From contig JADKFU010000005.1 in the NCBI GenBank assembly GCA_016717285.1, positions 1,720,501 to 1,784,500 on the forward strand: a stretch of DNA of 64,000 bases. Reading direction: 5' to 3'. Positions 47,222 to 57,197 of the stretch are shown piece after piece. The notes below the pieces were generated by a model, which searched no databases, had not been told where the DNA came from, and saw only the letters and a list, made by a program, of their open reading frames with translations. Position 1 is the first letter of the stretch; every line of letters begins with the position of its first letter. The stretch comes from Chitinophagaceae bacterium (GTDB lineage: Bacteria > Bacteroidota > Bacteroidia > Chitinophagales > UBA10324). Both the position numbers and the translations under genes were made by a program.

Positions 47222-48640
47222 ATGAAATTTTCATTCTTCCTGACAATAATTTTGATTAGTTTTTTCACTGTTAATGCACAACAACCCTGCGGAACGCCAT
47301 TAACCGATGAAATGAAAGCCAGGCTGATTGAATATAGTCTTCATAAGTCTGATTATGAAGGATCAAACAGTGACCGGGTAATGCGGTTTGTTCCCATCAA
47401 ATTCCATATTGTAGGGAAAACAAATGGATCGGGCCATTATCTTTTAGCCGACATCTGGCCATTGCTTTGCGAACTAAATACAAAATATGCTCCGGCCGGA
47501 TTCTACTTTTATCTATTTGGTGACGTTCATTATATTGACAACGATGAATATTTTGATCATGATTTTAATTCAGGAGATCAGATGATGAATGATAACAATG
47601 TTAGTGACGTTGCAAACATATACATCGTTGATGATCCTGCAGGTTATTGTGGTTATTACACTTATGGCCAGGATGCCATTTCAGTTGCAAAAAGCTGCAA
47701 TGCTCCGGGAAGTACCACACTTGCTCATGAGTTAGGTCATTATTTCTCATTGCCTCATCCGTTTGATATTGTAGGAAGTCAGAAAGAATATGTGAATGGA
47801 AGCAATTGCAGTTTCGCTGGTGATATGTTTTGTGATACCCGTGCTGATTTCCTCGACTACCGTTGGAGTTGCCCTTTTACAGGTTCTGATACTGATCCAA
47901 ATGGAGATGTGTATGATCCTGATGAAACGTTGTTCATGAGTTACTCTTATGACAATTGTCAAAATAAATTCTCCAATGAGCAAATTGCTGCGATGAATTA
48001 TAATCTTACATTCCAGCGTGCTGACTTGTTGAATCATCCGCCTCCTGATATTACTCCGATTACAGGAGTTGAGCAATTAACTTATCCTATTGATTCTGTC
48101 AACAATATTCCTCACGATTTTGTAGAGTTCAAGTGGCAACCTGTAACGGGTGCTGATTACTATCATCTTCAGGTAACAAGAGCTCCAACTTTTGCAGGAG
48201 AACCTACTGATATGGATATGCTGATTCATGGCACTGCAATTACTACAGCACTTGATCCTGATAAAAAATATCACTGGAGAGTTTTACCGTTGAAGGATGG
48301 ATATACCTGCACCACATGGTCTCCTACTGAAACTTTTTTTACGGTACTGGGAACAGGTTTGAATGAAACGGTTTATCCTGAAGAAAACTTTGCGATTTAT
48401 CCAACTCTTTTCAAAGCAGGCAATCAGTTATCAATCTCCCTGAACGCTATGAAAAGCGGGAATGCAGTAGTTAGCTTTATTTCACCTAATGGAATTGTTC
48501 TGACAGAAATGACTGCAAATTTGGTTGCGGGAGAGAACAACTGGAAAATTTCAACTGAAGGATTTGCGAGTGGTATGTACCTGATAAACGTTCGGTCTGA
48601 AGGCAATATTTACCAGCAAAAAGTTATCGTAATGCAATAA
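47222..48640 (+). CDS. T9SS-secreted zinc metalloprotease (M43-like)
   Basis: A 472-residue exported protease. I start at the ATG at 47222 (MKFSFFLTIILISFFTVNAQ). TTLAHELGHYFSLPHPFD gives HExxHxxxxxH, the zinc site of metzincins of the pappalysin/M43 kind. NCSFAGDMFCDTRADF and LFMSYSYDNCQNKFSNEQ (Met-turn) follow. About 290-380 is an FN3-like domain, and 395-472 a T9SS type A domain (IYPTLFKAGNQLSI, ASGMYLINVRSEG). Monocistronic and convergent with rimK. Confidence 0.92.
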   Translation: MKFSFFLTIILISFFTVNAQQPCGTPLTDEMKARLIEYSLHKSDYEGSNSDRVMRFVPIKFHIVGKTNGSGHYLLADIWPLLCELNTKYAPAGFYFYLFGDVHYIDNDEYFDHDFNSGDQMMNDNNVSDVANIYIVDDPAGYCGYYTYGQDAISVAKSCNAPGSTTLAHELGHYFSLPHPFDIVGSQKEYVNGSNCSFAGDMFCDTRADFLDYRWSCPFTGSDTDPNGDVYDPDETLFMSYSYDNCQNKFSNEQIAAMNYNLTFQRADLLNHPPPDITPITGVEQLTYPIDSVNNIPHDFVEFKWQPVTGADYYHLQVTRAPTFAGEPTDMDMLIHGTAITTALDPDKKYHWRVLPLKDGYTCTTWSPTETFFTVLGTGLNETVYPEENFAIYPTLFKAGNQLSISLNAMKSGNAVVSFISPNGIVLTEMTANLVAGENNWKISTEGFASGMYLINVRSEGNIYQQKVIVMQ

Positions 48641-48657
48641 CAACTATCAGCATTGGA

Positions 48658-49563
48658 CTAAAGCCTGATCTTGTCTTCCACTTCTTTTTTTTGTGCATGC
48701 TGTGCTACAAATTCAATAATCTTTCCCGCAATATCTAAACCTGTTGCCTGTTCAATGCCCTTAAGTCCGGGAGAAGAATTCACCTCTAATATCATCGGGC
48801 CTCGTGACGAACGAAGCATATCTACTCCTGCAATTTTTAACCCGAGCAGGTCAGCCGCACGTATAGCAGAAAGTTCCTCTTCTACTGATAGCTTCACGAT
48901 AGTTCCTGATCCACCACGGTGAAGATTTGAACGGAATTCTCCGTCCACGCCTTGACGCTTCATAGCGCCAACTACTTTGCCGTTAATTACAAAAGCGCGA
49001 AGGTCAACACCATTCGCTTCTTTTATAAATTCCTGCACGAGAATATAAATATCCTGTCCGAGAAAGGCTTCAATAATTGATTTGGCTCCGCGATTGGTTT
49101 CCGCAAGCACCACACCAATGCCTTGTGTGCCTTCCAGTAATTTTACAACCAATGGTGTTCCACCCACCATTTTTATGAGGTCATCTACATTGCGTGAATT
49201 GTCGGCAAATACTGTTTTAGGTATGCCAAGACCTGCACGTGATAGCAACTGCAGGCTTCTGAGCTTATCCCTCGATCGTACAATTGCTTGAGATTCATTG
49301 GCTGAAAAGATGCGCATCATTTCAAATTGTCGGACAATAGCAGTTCCATAAAAAGTAACCGAGGCGCCAATTCTTGGAATTACAGCATCAATGTTTTTTA
49401 CCTCTTTGCCCCCAAAGTGAATAGATGGTTTTGCTTTCTCAATAGAAACATAACATTTTGTATGATCAAGCAGCACAGGTTGATGACCAGCAGCAACTGC
49501 AGCGGCTATCAACCTTTCAGTTGAATAGAGCTTTGAATTTCTTGACAGGATGGCGATTCGCAT
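48658..49563 (-). CDS. rimK: RimK-type glutamate ligase (ATP-grasp)
   Basis: A 301-residue ATP-grasp ligase that in E. coli adds glutamates to the C-terminus of ribosomal protein S6. Motifs: [20 protein letters not shown], the ATP-grasp [40 protein letters not shown] and [15 protein letters not shown] with the metal-binding Glu/Asn. Normal length. It lies 76 bp downstream of the zinc-protease-like gene on the same strand, the usual partnership. Confidence 0.94.
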   Translation of the reverse strand: MRIAILSRNSKLYSTERLIAAAVAAGHQPVLLDHTKCYVSIEKAKPSIHFGGKEVKNIDAVIPRIGASVTFYGTAIVRQFEMMRIFSANESQAIVRSRDKLRSLQLLSRAGLGIPKTVFADNSRNVDDLIKMVGGTPLVVKLLEGTQGIGVVLAETNRGAKSIIEAFLGQDIYILVQEFIKEANGVDLRAFVINGKVVGAMKRQGVDGEFRSNLHRGGSGTIVKLSVEEELSAIRAADLLGLKIAGVDMLRSSRGPMILEVNSSPGLKGIEQATGLDIAGKIIEFVAQHAQKKEVEDKIRL

Positions 49564-49639
49564 GTTGTGTAAAAGATTGAGATTGAAACTAAAAAACTAC
49601 GGGATGTAATTCATGCTTGATTTTAAGGAATCGCATTGT

Positions 49640-50119
49640 CTATAAAATTCCATATTTAATTTCTTTCTTTTTTTCGCTTCGCATTGTTTTCATTTTTTCA
49701 TGATAGGATAAATTCTGCCTGGTCACATCAATAATAAACCTGTCGCGCAAAACTTTTCTCCCCAACAAAACCGGATTTTTCATTGTTGACCTGTCAGTAA
49801 GTGCTAACTCTATTACATAATTTTTGTCGAACAGGCAAATGGTGGTCTTAATAGTATACCGATAGGCTATCTGACCGAATGAATTTTTAACCTGCTTGCT
49901 GGCGAAAACTTTGCATTCCTGCGTATTCGGTTTATCTGCATCATAAACTGTAAATCGGACAGTATGTGCGCCATTCTTGTAAAAGGCGGTAATGTTATCG
50001 CAATGAATGGAAGAGGTATAAGCGCCGCTGTCTATTTTAGCATCAATGTTATAAAGTCCCCATTCCGGAAAATCAATTTTGTCTGTCCGGCCGATGGTAA
50101 GTTTTTGCCTGCTTTTCAT
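49640..50119 (-). CDS. RimK-associated ATP-dependent zinc protease family protein
   Basis: About 159 residues from the ATG at 50119 (MKSRQKLTIGRTDKIDFPE); an ATG at 50176 would add 19 residues. AKIDSGAYTSSIHCDN is the retropepsin-like DSGA signature and NPVLLGRKVLRDRFIIDV the second conserved segment of this family. Such genes usually sit beside rimK, and in E. coli the relative RimB removes the glutamates RimK adds. The role here follows from that neighbourhood. Confidence 0.9.
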   Translation of the reverse strand: MKSRQKLTIGRTDKIDFPEWGLYNIDAKIDSGAYTSSIHCDNITAFYKNGAHTVRFTVYDADKPNTQECKVFASKQVKNSFGQIAYRYTIKTTICLFDKNYVIELALTDRSTMKNPVLLGRKVLRDRFIIDVTRQNLSYHEKMKTMRSEKKKEIKYGIL

Positions 50120-50330
50120 TTGGTAAAGATTGTAAATTTTGAAAGGAACTTTAGCTGTGCTCAGGTTGTAATGCATTTTTAAAATTTTTAAGCTACTGTT
50201 TGATTTAGAAATTCTTTCTGTCTGATTCCTTCAGTATAAGTTGGTAGTAGTATCTTTAATCCTTCTCCGCATCTTAAAAGCTGGATAGCAAATTTTAAAG
50301 ACAAAGAAATAGCAATCGTTAAAAGAAGAA

Positions 50331-51431
50331 ATGAGCAAGCAAGGAAAAATATTGGTGGCTATGAGTGGCGGCATCGACAGTACGGTGGCTGCTGTTATGC
50401 TTCACAATGAAGGATATGAAGTGGTAGGCATTACCATGAAAACATGGGATTATGCTTCATCCGGAGGTTCTAAAAAGGAAACAGGATGCTGTAATCTCGA
50501 TTCGATCAATGATGCGCGGCAACTTGCTGTTGACCTGGGCTTCGCTCATTATATTGTTGATATTCGGGAAGAATTTGGCGATGCCGTGATAGAGAATTTT
50601 GTGGAAGAATATATTGCAGGCAGAACACCGAATCCGTGCGTGCTTTGTAATACACACATTAAGTGGACTGCTTTGCTTAAGCGTGCAAAACAGATGGATT
50701 GTGAATTTATCGCAACAGGGCATTATGCTCAACTGCGGGAAGAAAATGAACGCTATGTAATTTCAAAGGGAGTGGATGACTGGAAAGATCAGTCGTATGT
50801 TTTGTGGGGACTTGCTCAGGAAAACCTTGCAATGAGCCGTTTCCCGTTAGGTGGATTTCATAAAAAGGACATTCGCAAAATGTGTATGGAATGGGGTTAT
50901 ACTGATCTTGCAAAAAAGAGCGAATCCTATGAAATTTGTTTTATTCCTGACAATGATTACCGCGGATTTTTAAAGCGAAGAGTGCCTGACCTGGAAGCAA
51001 AAGTGAATGGTGGAAAATTTGTAAACTCAAAAGGAGAAGTAGTTGGAACGCATGAAGGATATCCTTTTTTCACTATTGGTCAGCGCAAAGGGCTTGGCAT
51101 CGCTTTCGGCAAACCCATGTTTGTTACAGATATTATTGCCGAAACAAATACTGTCGTGCTTGGAGAAGAAGAAGACCTGCAACGGACCGGGATGATAGTA
51201 GGAGGGATCAATCTTCAGAAGTACGCAACCATCATTGATGGACTTGAAGCAACGGCAAAGGTTCGTTATAAAGACGCAGGAACATCCTGCCGTTTATATA
51301 ATGATGGAAAAAAAATCAGGGCGGAATTTGAAGGTGAAGTAAAGGGTGTTGCACCCGGTCAGTCAGCAGTTTTTTATGAAGGAAATGATGTGATTGGCGG
51401 CGGTATCATTCACTCAAGTTTTACAGTTTAA
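50331..51431 (+). CDS. mnmA: tRNA-uridine 2-sulfurtransferase
   Basis: A 366-residue enzyme that thiolates U34 of tRNAs for Lys, Glu and Gln. The PP-loop VAMSGGIDSTVAAVML binds ATP. NPCVLCNTHIKW holds the catalytic Cys103, and SYEICFIPDNDYRGFL the second Cys203. FTIGQRKGLGIAFGKPMFV and the C-terminal beta barrel complete it. The start ATG at 50331 follows an A/G-rich AAAGAAGAAATG. It is followed after 10 bp by a lipoprotein gene, so the two are probably cotranscribed. Confidence 0.97.
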   Translation: MSKQGKILVAMSGGIDSTVAAVMLHNEGYEVVGITMKTWDYASSGGSKKETGCCNLDSINDARQLAVDLGFAHYIVDIREEFGDAVIENFVEEYIAGRTPNPCVLCNTHIKWTALLKRAKQMDCEFIATGHYAQLREENERYVISKGVDDWKDQSYVLWGLAQENLAMSRFPLGGFHKKDIRKMCMEWGYTDLAKKSESYEICFIPDNDYRGFLKRRVPDLEAKVNGGKFVNSKGEVVGTHEGYPFFTIGQRKGLGIAFGKPMFVTDIIAETNTVVLGEEEDLQRTGMIVGGINLQKYATIIDGLEATAKVRYKDAGTSCRLYNDGKKIRAEFEGEVKGVAPGQSAVFYEGNDVIGGGIIHSSFTV

Positions 51432-51441
51432 TTAAATCAGG

Positions 51442-52164
51442 ATGAAGATTGCAGGAAACTCAGGAAAAATAATTCAGTGTGTCTTTTTCTGTATCCTAAT
51501 GCTATGCATTGCATTTATCTATTCAGCCTGTAAAAAATCTTCCATCGATCCTGTCCCGATAGATCAAAGTTATTTCCCGTTAACAACAGGCAAATACATT
51601 ATTTATGATGTTGATTCCATTGTGTTTAGTGATTTCTTTGATACAACTGATACGGCGCATTATCAATTGATGGAATTAGTGGATAGTTCATTTCTGGATG
51701 CATCAAATCAAGAGGCATTCCGGATTATAAGGAGCAGGAGAAGCACTCCGGTTGATGACTGGGTGGTTACTGATATCTGGTCAGCTAACTTAACTGAGAA
51801 CACTGCTGAAAAAGTGGAAGAGAATCTTCGGTTTGTAAAACTGAATTTTCCGGTTCTGTTGGATAAAAAATGGAAAGGGAACAGCCTTATAAATACTGAT
51901 AGCCCTCTGGTGTATCTTGCTGATTGGGAATATGAATATACTGACGTAAATACGATACTCGAAATTGATACTGCGTCTTATGATTCCGTTGTTACAGTAA
52001 CGCAGTACGAGGATATCAATGCCATCCAAACAACATTTTATCAGGAGAAGTATGCGAAAAATATTGGGCTAATCTATAAGGAAGAACAAAATTTTGAAAC
52101 GCAACCTCCGCCTCATTATAAGAATGGTTACATCTTAACCATGAAGATTAAGGAGCACAATTAA
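51442..52164 (+). CDS. Hypothetical lipoprotein downstream of mnmA
   Basis: A 240-residue lipoprotein (CIAFIYSACKKSS, lipobox YSAC). Its body, beginning YFPLTTGKYIIYDVDSIVF, continues as beta-rich sequence ending in GYILTMKIKEHN. I recognise no named family beyond a general Bacteroidota lipoprotein. Probably cotranscribed with mnmA but functionally unrelated. Outer-membrane anchored. Confidence 0.8.
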   Translation: MKIAGNSGKIIQCVFFCILMLCIAFIYSACKKSSIDPVPIDQSYFPLTTGKYIIYDVDSIVFSDFFDTTDTAHYQLMELVDSSFLDASNQEAFRIIRSRRSTPVDDWVVTDIWSANLTENTAEKVEENLRFVKLNFPVLLDKKWKGNSLINTDSPLVYLADWEYEYTDVNTILEIDTASYDSVVTVTQYEDINAIQTTFYQEKYAKNIGLIYKEEQNFETQPPPHYKNGYILTMKIKEHN

Positions 52165-52209
52165 TACCATTGTGCATGCTCAGGAAAAAGACGGAATCTG
52201 TTTTTCCAT

Positions 52210-52536
52210 TTATAGTATTTCCTTTTCGAACCCATAATCACGTTCAACTTTGCAGATTCGGGTTTTATAAGCAGCATACCATTTTTGTTTTCCCGTTAAC
52301 TGCGCAAACACGTGCTCACTGTTTTTCTTCCAGTTACTGATGGCTTCTAAACTTTCCCAATAGGAAACGGTAATTCCAAGTTCTTCCCTTGCGCTTTCCA
52401 TGCCTAGATATCCAGGTTGCTCCCTTGCAAGAAGTTCCATTCGCTCTGACATATTTTCGTAACCTTCAATGTCACCGGTTTTAATGGACGTAAAAACAAC
52501 GGCATAGTAGGGAACAGGAGGAGTCGGGGCTATCAT
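52210..52536 (-). CDS. ABM-domain (antibiotic biosynthesis monooxygenase-like) protein
   Basis: A 108-residue ferredoxin-like alpha/beta protein. YAVVFTSIKTGDIEGYENMS, then EQPGYLGMESAREELGITVS and YWESLEAISNWKKNSEH, are the standard strands and helix of the ABM dimer fold. Members include haem-degrading and quinone-type monooxygenases, but many have no known activity. Single gene, convergent with the lipoprotein gene. Confidence 0.9.
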   Translation of the reverse strand: MIAPTPPVPYYAVVFTSIKTGDIEGYENMSERMELLAREQPGYLGMESAREELGITVSYWESLEAISNWKKNSEHVFAQLTGKQKWYAAYKTRICKVERDYGFEKEIL

Positions 52537-52683
52537 CAGTTTGTTATTTAATGTACTATCGTTCGATTATTGGAATAGAAATTCAACCTTGAACTAAAAA
52601 AATTATGGTGAGAAATACTTTCCAGGTATTTTAATTGAGCAATGTTGTCTTGAATTTCATAAGCAGATGTTTATTTATAAAAA

Positions 52684-54786
52684 TTACTCAACAACCACTT
52701 TTCGAATACTGGAAATTGAATTTTCTTTTATTTCCAGAAAATATATACCTCTTTCCCATTTGCTTACATCAATCGTAAGCAGTGTCTCTTCATCTGCTTC
52801 ATTTTTTTTCTGATAAATAACCCTTCCCATCATATCCCGAATCACCAGTATGGTTTCGTCTGATGCGTTATCAATAGCTACATTTAAAAAGTTGCTTGCA
52901 GGAACCGGGTAAGCATTAATAGTCAAGTGCAAATTTTCGTCAATTATAGCAGCAGTTTTTTGAGGAGTAACAAAAGTTTTGATCTCTGAAAATAAAGAGC
53001 TGACCAGCGGTGATTTCTCGCAAACGGTTTTTACTTTCCATTCATAGGTAGTTGCAGGCAGAAGTCCCAGGAGGTTTATTTTGGGAGCCTTTATATTTTT
53101 AGTTTGCCATGCTGTAGTTCCAAGCGGACGGTAATTCACCTTATAACTTATAGCTCCGGTTGCAGGCTGCCAGCTCAAAATCATTTTACCGGGCTTCTTG
53201 GTTGCTTTCATGGTAAAGCCGGAAACACGGCTACACGGATCCCAGTCAAATTTAAAGGTGCGATAGCTTTTCTGACCTGATTCGTCAAAAGTCATTTCCC
53301 AGACAATATTTTTATTCATATCAACTTCAGTCATATTAGGTATTCCCTTATCGAAATAAATGGTTCCCCAACTGATCATGGTATTTCCATTGGGCAACCG
53401 TTGGGCATTACCTGAAGCACGCGCAAAAACTTTGTTTCCATTGACATCCGGATGTTCATAAAACCAAACCAGTGTTGCCACTTTATTCACCTCATCTAAT
53501 TGATATTCTTTGGCACTGGAAATCTGTATGGGCAGGTAGTTACCGTTATTCAGGATGGTAATGTGGCCATTGGCAATTCTTCTTACGTCATGTTGTTGGT
53601 GAAAATGTTCGGGAATATTATCATTCACGAAAGTAAACTGATTGTTTTCTCCGCCCATCCTCCAGATAATATCGCCAGTTTCCCGGTTAATCTTCGTTAA
53701 CTCATCCATATTGCGGCAGGAGATCAGGATGTTACCGTCAAAATCCCGCTCCACCGTATTTCCATGCACATAATCTACCTGACTGTTGGTTAATGGCGTG
53801 TATTGATTGGCATCCGTAAAAAGAAAATGATCCCAGCTTCTCCATTGAAAGATCACTTCTTTATTAGCATCCAGTTCCTGCACTATCAATCCTTTTACAT
53901 CTGCAACAGGACTTCCGCCATAAGCGGTCATATTAATGGTCTGATCATCAAACGCGATTATCAGACTGTGACCATCGGGAAAAATTTGAAAATCATGTCC
54001 ATTGGTTACAGTCGAGTAACCATTCCCACAGGTAAATGAGTCAATTTCATTATAGTTGGAGTCCATAATTTTCCAATGGGAATTAGAATATTGAAAGAAA
54101 GTCAGGTAGCCATTGTGATTGAGTTGAAATGCATGTCCGCTGCCAACTTCATCTCTGGCAAAAACGAGTGTTCCGTCATTCTCTATAATTGTGGGAAAAG
54201 AATTGGAGTCATTTGGATCATTTTCATTCTGATTGTCGTAGAAAATTTGTCCGGGAGTTGCATTGTTGTTTACATTAATTACAAATGTTGGAAAGGAGTC
54301 AGGAGTTTCAAATTGTTCTTTTTCTAATTTCTTTGTTGGGTCGTAACCAAATGATTCAATAAAATTATCGAGTCTGCTTTGCCTGTAACGCTCATTTTCT
54401 TCAGGCGTTATCTGATTCCTTGTACTAAATGAAAAGGTCGTGCCTTCAATTCTCGATCCTTTTTCACTTCTCAATTTCGCATTCACTGTAACTGAAATTG
54501 TTTCGCCGTAAGCAAATTCGGGAACAGGATGTACTATAATGGTTTTCCTGTCATCTGATAGTCGCGCATTCCATGCATGTGCGCCGCTCAGTGATCCTGA
54601 AATATTCAGCAGTTGCTTGTCAGATACTGTTGCCTGATCTATAAATTGACCGTTTTTGAGAATGATATTGGTTTCCGGGTTATGATATTGTGAGCCCGGA
54701 TTCGGACTTATATAGTTGAATTGTGCCATTGTAGTACTACCAATCAGGCAAAAAGCAAAGAGGGTAGAAATTTTCTTCATCATCAA
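52684..54786 (-). CDS. T9SS-secreted arylsulfotransferase-like protein 1
   Basis: A 700-residue exported protein: a signal peptide, an N-terminal Ig-like domain (YISPNPGSQYHNPETNIIL, to about 125), an arylsulfotransferase-type propeller (about 165-520), FN3 (about 525-610) and a T9SS domain (about 622-700). Key segments are TNGHDFQIFPDGHS, VDYVHGNTVERDFDGNILIS, TGDIIWRMGGENNQF and QQHDVRRIANGH, with the conserved His residues of ASST-type enzymes. The family moves sulfate between phenolic compounds without PAPS; the substrate here is unknown. Last of three tandem paralogues. Confidence 0.88.
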   Translation of the reverse strand: MMMKKISTLFAFCLIGSTTMAQFNYISPNPGSQYHNPETNIILKNGQFIDQATVSDKQLLNISGSLSGAHAWNARLSDDRKTIIVHPVPEFAYGETISVTVNAKLRSEKGSRIEGTTFSFSTRNQITPEENERYRQSRLDNFIESFGYDPTKKLEKEQFETPDSFPTFVINVNNNATPGQIFYDNQNENDPNDSNSFPTIIENDGTLVFARDEVGSGHAFQLNHNGYLTFFQYSNSHWKIMDSNYNEIDSFTCGNGYSTVTNGHDFQIFPDGHSLIIAFDDQTINMTAYGGSPVADVKGLIVQELDANKEVIFQWRSWDHFLFTDANQYTPLTNSQVDYVHGNTVERDFDGNILISCRNMDELTKINRETGDIIWRMGGENNQFTFVNDNIPEHFHQQHDVRRIANGHITILNNGNYLPIQISSAKEYQLDEVNKVATLVWFYEHPDVNGNKVFARASGNAQRLPNGNTMISWGTIYFDKGIPNMTEVDMNKNIVWEMTFDESGQKSYRTFKFDWDPCSRVSGFTMKATKKPGKMILSWQPATGAISYKVNYRPLGTTAWQTKNIKAPKINLLGLLPATTYEWKVKTVCEKSPLVSSLFSEIKTFVTPQKTAAIIDENLHLTINAYPVPASNFLNVAIDNASDETILVIRDMMGRVIYQKKNEADEETLLTIDVSKWERGIYFLEIKENSISSIRKVVVE

Positions 54787-54934
54787 GAATTTATTTTTGA
54801 AGCATGCATTGAAAATCCAAAGAAAGATAAAATTAAAACATCAATAAAAGTATTGATAGCGAATATCTATTGAGAGGAGGAATAACACTTCAGAATGGCT
54901 ATGGATAAAATGATTGGAATTCAATGAAACAGGA

Positions 54935-54959
54935 AAGGCATACCAACAAGGTATGCCTT
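54935..54959. terminator. Hairpin between sulfotransferase paralogues 1 and 2
   Basis: A 10-bp stem AAGGCATACC/GGTATGCCTT with a 5-nt loop, 33 bp beyond the stop of paralogue 2. Read on the minus strand it is followed by TCCTGTTTC, a weak U-tract, so termination is likely but may be incomplete. Confidence 0.6.
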
Positions 54960-54991
54960 CCGAATAAAGTAACAAGATTATAGTACCAGGT

Positions 54992-57118
54992 TTAATGAAT
55001 TACTAACTGCTGCTTGCTGACCAGTTTTTCAGTTCTCATCTGAACGGTATAAGCCCCTGCCGGTAATCCTTTTAACTTGATCTCGCGCTGACTTTTTCCT
55101 GCAGCAGCTTTAAAGGATTCTTCATGAATCTCCTGGCCTAAAGCGTTCGTCAATGAAATCACAATATTTCCGGCCTCTTGTAAATTCAATGAGATCGTAA
55201 CCCCTGAAACAGCGGGATTTGGATAAAGACTAAATGAAGCTGTAGTTTCTTGTTGAACAGGTGCACCTGATCCAATCGTATTAAATTGATGCACGTTTGA
55301 AATGGTGGAAGTGTCCGTAAATTTTTCACAGACTGTATGCACCCTCCAGTCATAAACGGATTGAGGTATCAGATTATCTATGGAAATAAAGTTTTCTGTC
55401 GTTGGAATGGTTATCCAATCCACTTCAGTGGAAAGCTTATATTCAAAAATATAAGATGAAGAATTATTCGGATCTCCCCAACTAACCACCACAGAATCCG
55501 GTTCGTAAAAAGTTGAGGTTAAAGTGCTGTCTACAGGAACCGCACAACGGATCCATTCAAACTTATAGGTCCGGTAACTTTTTTGCCCGGCTGTATCAAA
55601 TGTCATTTCCCACACAATGTTTTTATTAGAATCAACTTCAGTCATTGAAGGAATATCTTTATTCCAATAAATGGTTCCCCAGCTAATCATCGTGTTACCA
55701 TTGGGAAGCCGTTGTGCGTTGCCCGAAGCACGTCCGAACACATGATTTGGTGGAACATCGGGATGTTCATAATACCAAACCAAAGTTGCAATCTTATTCA
55801 CTTCATCAAGCTGGTATTCTTTTGCACTGCTGATTTCAGGAGGTAACTTATTGCCATTGTTGAAAAGCGTGATATTTCCATTCGCAATTCTGCGTGCATC
55901 GTGCTGCTGACTGAAATGTTGAGGAATATTATCGTCTACAAAAGTAAATTGATTGTTTTCGCCGCCCATTCTCCAGATAATATCTCCTGTCTGCCTGTTG
56001 ATTTTAGTTACTTCATCCATGTTACGGCAGGAGATTATTACATTTCCATCCAGATCTCTGCTACATGCATTGCCATGTACATAGTCCACTTTAGAGTTAG
56101 TAAGTGGTGTCCATTGATTTGCATCAGTAAAAAGAAAATGATCCCAACTTCTCCATTGGAAAATGACATCTTTGTTTTGATCAAGTTCCTGGAGAATATA
56201 TCCTTTCACCAATGCATCCGGCTGACCTCCATAGGCAGTCATATCAATTGTCAGGTCATTAAAGGCAGGAACATAATAATGGCCATCGGCATACATCTGA
56301 AAATCATGTCCGTTGGTTTCATCATCATAACCATTTCCGCAATGAACAGAATCAATCTCATTATAATTTGAGTCCAGTATTTTCCACCAGGAATAAGCGT
56401 AACTATAGTAGCTCAGGTAACCGCTGGGATTTATTTTAAAATCATGACCATCTTTTCCCTCGTCCCGCGCCCAAACTAATGTGCCGTCATTTTCAATTAT
56501 GGTTGGAAAGGAATTGGTGTCTTCTTCGTCAAGTTCCTGCTGTGATCCGTAAAATATTTTTCCGGGTGCAGGGTTGTTATTTATATTGATCTTAAAACTC
56601 GGAAATGAATCCGGAGTTTCAAAAAAACCATCCTGAGGATCGTCATTTGGATCGATTGGTCCAGTTGGTTTAGTTGGATTGTATCCGAACGATTCTATGA
56701 AATCTTCCAGCTTATCTTTTTTGTAACGTGCCTGTTGTTCAGGTGTAATTGCTTTACGGGTCTGAAAACTGAAAGACGTGCCATTGATTACCTCACCTGT
56801 ACTTTTACGAAGGCCGTTGTTTACAATTACATATACAGTTTCGTCGTAAGCAAACAGAGGAACAGGTTTAATGACAACAGTTTTATTGTCGTCTGATAAG
56901 CGTGCCTTCCAGGTATGATTTCCGCTTACAGAACCAACAATCTCAAGCAGGTCAGGATTTGACACCGACTCCGCGTCAATTGTCTGTCCATTGAGCAGAA
57001 TAATGTTTGTTTGCGGGTTGTGATATAGTGATCCCGGCATCGGACTTACATAGCTAAATTGAGCGGAAACAATTTGAATGCTAAGTGCGAATGCAAAAAA
57101 GGTACAGGTGATTTTCAT
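54992..57118 (-). CDS. T9SS-secreted arylsulfotransferase-like protein 2
   Basis: A 708-residue paralogue of the gene at 52684 with the same order: signal peptide (to about 19), Ig-like N-domain (YVSPMPGSLYHNPQTNIIL), arylsulfotransferase propeller with TNGHDFQMYADGHY, VDYVHGNACSRDLDGNVI, TGDIIWRMGGENNQF and QQHDARRIANGN, then FN3, and a T9SS domain (LYPNPAVSGVTISL, LPAGAYTVQMRTEK). It has a longer Pro/Asp linker before the propeller (about 130-150). The closest relative is clearly paralogue 1. Substrate unknown. Confidence 0.88.
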   Translation of the reverse strand: MKITCTFFAFALSIQIVSAQFSYVSPMPGSLYHNPQTNIILLNGQTIDAESVSNPDLLEIVGSVSGNHTWKARLSDDNKTVVIKPVPLFAYDETVYVIVNNGLRKSTGEVINGTSFSFQTRKAITPEQQARYKKDKLEDFIESFGYNPTKPTGPIDPNDDPQDGFFETPDSFPSFKININNNPAPGKIFYGSQQELDEEDTNSFPTIIENDGTLVWARDEGKDGHDFKINPSGYLSYYSYAYSWWKILDSNYNEIDSVHCGNGYDDETNGHDFQMYADGHYYVPAFNDLTIDMTAYGGQPDALVKGYILQELDQNKDVIFQWRSWDHFLFTDANQWTPLTNSKVDYVHGNACSRDLDGNVIISCRNMDEVTKINRQTGDIIWRMGGENNQFTFVDDNIPQHFSQQHDARRIANGNITLFNNGNKLPPEISSAKEYQLDEVNKIATLVWYYEHPDVPPNHVFGRASGNAQRLPNGNTMISWGTIYWNKDIPSMTEVDSNKNIVWEMTFDTAGQKSYRTYKFEWIRCAVPVDSTLTSTFYEPDSVVVSWGDPNNSSSYIFEYKLSTEVDWITIPTTENFISIDNLIPQSVYDWRVHTVCEKFTDTSTISNVHQFNTIGSGAPVQQETTASFSLYPNPAVSGVTISLNLQEAGNIVISLTNALGQEIHEESFKAAAGKSQREIKLKGLPAGAYTVQMRTEKLVSKQQLVIH

Positions 57119-57197
57119 GTAACAGGTTTTTTAAAGAAGTTCTTTTACTAAAAAGGGATTTTAATGATGAATGATATTGAGTGCCTCCTGAAATTAA

